DNA of 5,888 nucleotides, taken from positions 1 through 5,888 of the forward strand of contig CABVAS010000107.1 of the NCBI GenBank assembly GCA_902496375.1, in the 5' to 3' direction. The stretch comes from an uncultured Collinsella sp. Its GTDB lineage: Bacteria > Actinomycetota > Coriobacteriia > Coriobacteriales > Coriobacteriaceae. The position numbers and the translations under genes are program-made. Numbering within the stretch: the stretch's first letter is position 1; each line of letters starts with the position of its first letter. Of the stretch, positions 4,904 to 5,888 are shown piece after piece. The notes beneath the pieces were generated by a model, which did not search any database, was not told the origin of the DNA, and worked only from the letters and a program-made list of their open reading frames with translations.

Positions 4904-5888
4904 ATGTTTACTCCGCTTATCACTCATGATCTGGACGGTGCCGCGCTGGCGGCGCCCGTTGATGCCGCACGCCGCAATGGCGCTGCATACAAGACACGCA
5001 CGATCGACGACCTGTACATTAAGGACGATCGCCTGCGCGCCGCTATCGAGGGCACGGGACACCTGCTGTTCGACGGCGGCATGGGCACCATGTTGCAGGC
5101 CGCCGGCATGAAGGCAGGCGCCCTGCCCGAGCTGCTCAACTTTGAGGAGCCCCAGGTCATCACCGATATTCAGCGTCAGTACGTCGAGGCTGGCTGTGAC
5201 GTGATCACCGCCAACACCTTTGGCGCCAACGCCCACAAGCTCGACGGCGCCGCCACCGTGGCAGACGTCTTTGCCGCGGCAGTCACCTGCGCCCGCGCGG
5301 CCGGTGCCCACTACGTCGCCGGCGATATCGGTCCCATCGGCGCGCTGCTGCGCCCCCTGGGCACCCTCAGCTTTGACGAGGCCTACGACCTCTTTGCCGA
5401 GGAGGTGCGCGCCGGCGTCGCCGCGGGTGTGGACCTTTTTATTATCGAGACTATGACCGACCTGGCCGAGATCAAGGCGGCGGTCCTCGCCTGCCGCGAG
5501 AACTCCGACCTGCCCGTCTTTGCCACCATGACCTTTGAGGAAGACGGTCGCACCTTCTTGGGCACGAGCCCCGAGGTCGCCGCCATCACCCTCGACGCCA
5601 TCGGCGCCGACGTCCTGGGCATCAACTGCAGTCAGGGACCGGCCGAGCTCCGAGGACTCGCCGCGCGCATGCTCACCGTTACCGACAAGCCCGTTATGGT
5701 GCAGGCCAACGCAGGACTGCCCCGCGTGGACGACGACGGCAACACCGTCTTTGATATCCAGGCCCCCGAATACGCCGAGGCCGTCGCCGGCATGATTGAG
5801 GACGGCGTGAGCGTCGTGGGCGGTTGCTGCGGCACCACGCCGACGCACATGGCGGCACTTCGCACCCTCATCGACAAATCTATAGATC
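4904..5888 (+). CDS. metH: Cobalamin-dependent methionine synthase (MetH), N-terminal part
   Basis: 328 codons are present, and the gene continues past the window end. What is visible is the homocysteine-binding barrel, which holds the substrate thiol on zinc for methylation by methylcobalamin. Motifs are DGGMGTML (57-64), NTFGAN (104-109), GDIGPIG (140-146), GINCSQGP (239-246), VQANAGLP (266-273) and GGCCGTTP (306-313). Cys242, Cys308 and Cys309 correspond to E. coli zinc ligands Cys247, Cys310 and Cys311. The start is supported by AGGAG (4893-4897) at 6 nt, overlapping the stop of the preceding gene. About 37 more residues precede DGGMGTM than in E. coli, and no later ATG or GTG fits. Methyltetrahydrofolate and cobalamin domains should follow. 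With a separate reactivation gene upstream, this MetH probably lacks its own C-terminal module. A short homocysteine methyltransferase with only this domain is not excluded. Confidence 0.92.
   Translation, partial: MFTPLITHDLDGAALAAPVDAARRNGAAYKTRTIDDLYIKDDRLRAAIEGTGHLLFDGGMGTMLQAAGMKAGALPELLNFEEPQVITDIQRQYVEAGCDVITANTFGANAHKLDGAATVADVFAAAVTCARAAGAHYVAGDIGPIGALLRPLGTLSFDEAYDLFAEEVRAGVAAGVDLFIIETMTDLAEIKAAVLACRENSDLPVFATMTFEEDGRTFLGTSPEVAAITLDAIGADVLGINCSQGPAELRGLAARMLTVTDKPVMVQANAGLPRVDDDGNTVFDIQAPEYAEAVAGMIEDGVSVVGGCCGTTPTHMAALRTLIDKSID

Noticed and set aside
4295..5848. 517-codon minus-strand open frame opposite the reactivation gene and metH
   Set aside because: It spans two real genes on the other strand, is rich in Gly, Ala, Val and His, and has no recognisable domain. 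It is a composition shadow.

Overview
The window looks like chromosomal DNA from a high-GC Gram-positive gut bacterium, most likely of the class Coriobacteriia (Collinsella-like). This is an inference. It rests on GC-rich codon use (CGC for Arg, GCC for Ala, CTC/CTG for Leu), a type III glutamine synthetase, and a metF / MetH-reactivation / metH gene order. No rRNA gene or other marker settles the taxonomy.

Layout. (1) Positions 1-293 are the orfA end of an IS3-family, IS150-group insertion sequence that reads leftwards and runs off the window. Its terminal repeat ends at 293, and a perfect 13-bp hairpin covers both that repeat and the orfA ribosome binding site. (2) Positions 294-651 contain no gene. 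They hold a terminator-like half site against the IS end, a long palindromic hairpin resembling a tRNA T-arm (321-369), and a 233-bp element bounded by 41-bp imperfect inverted repeats (371-603). (3) A strong intrinsic terminator (652-690) ends a leftward gene for type III glutamine synthetase, glnN (720-2807). (4) The 426-bp divergent intergenic region 2808-3233 carries several inverted repeats but no convincing consensus promoter or known riboswitch. (5) A rightward cluster follows: metF (3234-4106), a stand-alone MetH reactivation-domain protein (4106-4894) and the start of metH (4904 to the window end). The genes overlap by 1 nt and are then separated by 9 nt, so they almost certainly form one operon.

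How the genes work together. MetF makes 5-methyltetrahydrofolate. MetH uses it, through cobalamin, to methylate homocysteine to methionine. The middle gene supplies as a separate polypeptide the S-adenosylmethionine-binding reactivation module that in E. coli is the C-terminal domain of MetH. The divergent glnN assimilates ammonia into glutamine and is functionally separate.

I see no defence system, CRISPR array or clearly new protein family. The least explained material is the non-coding stretch 294-603 and the structured leaders between glnN and metF.
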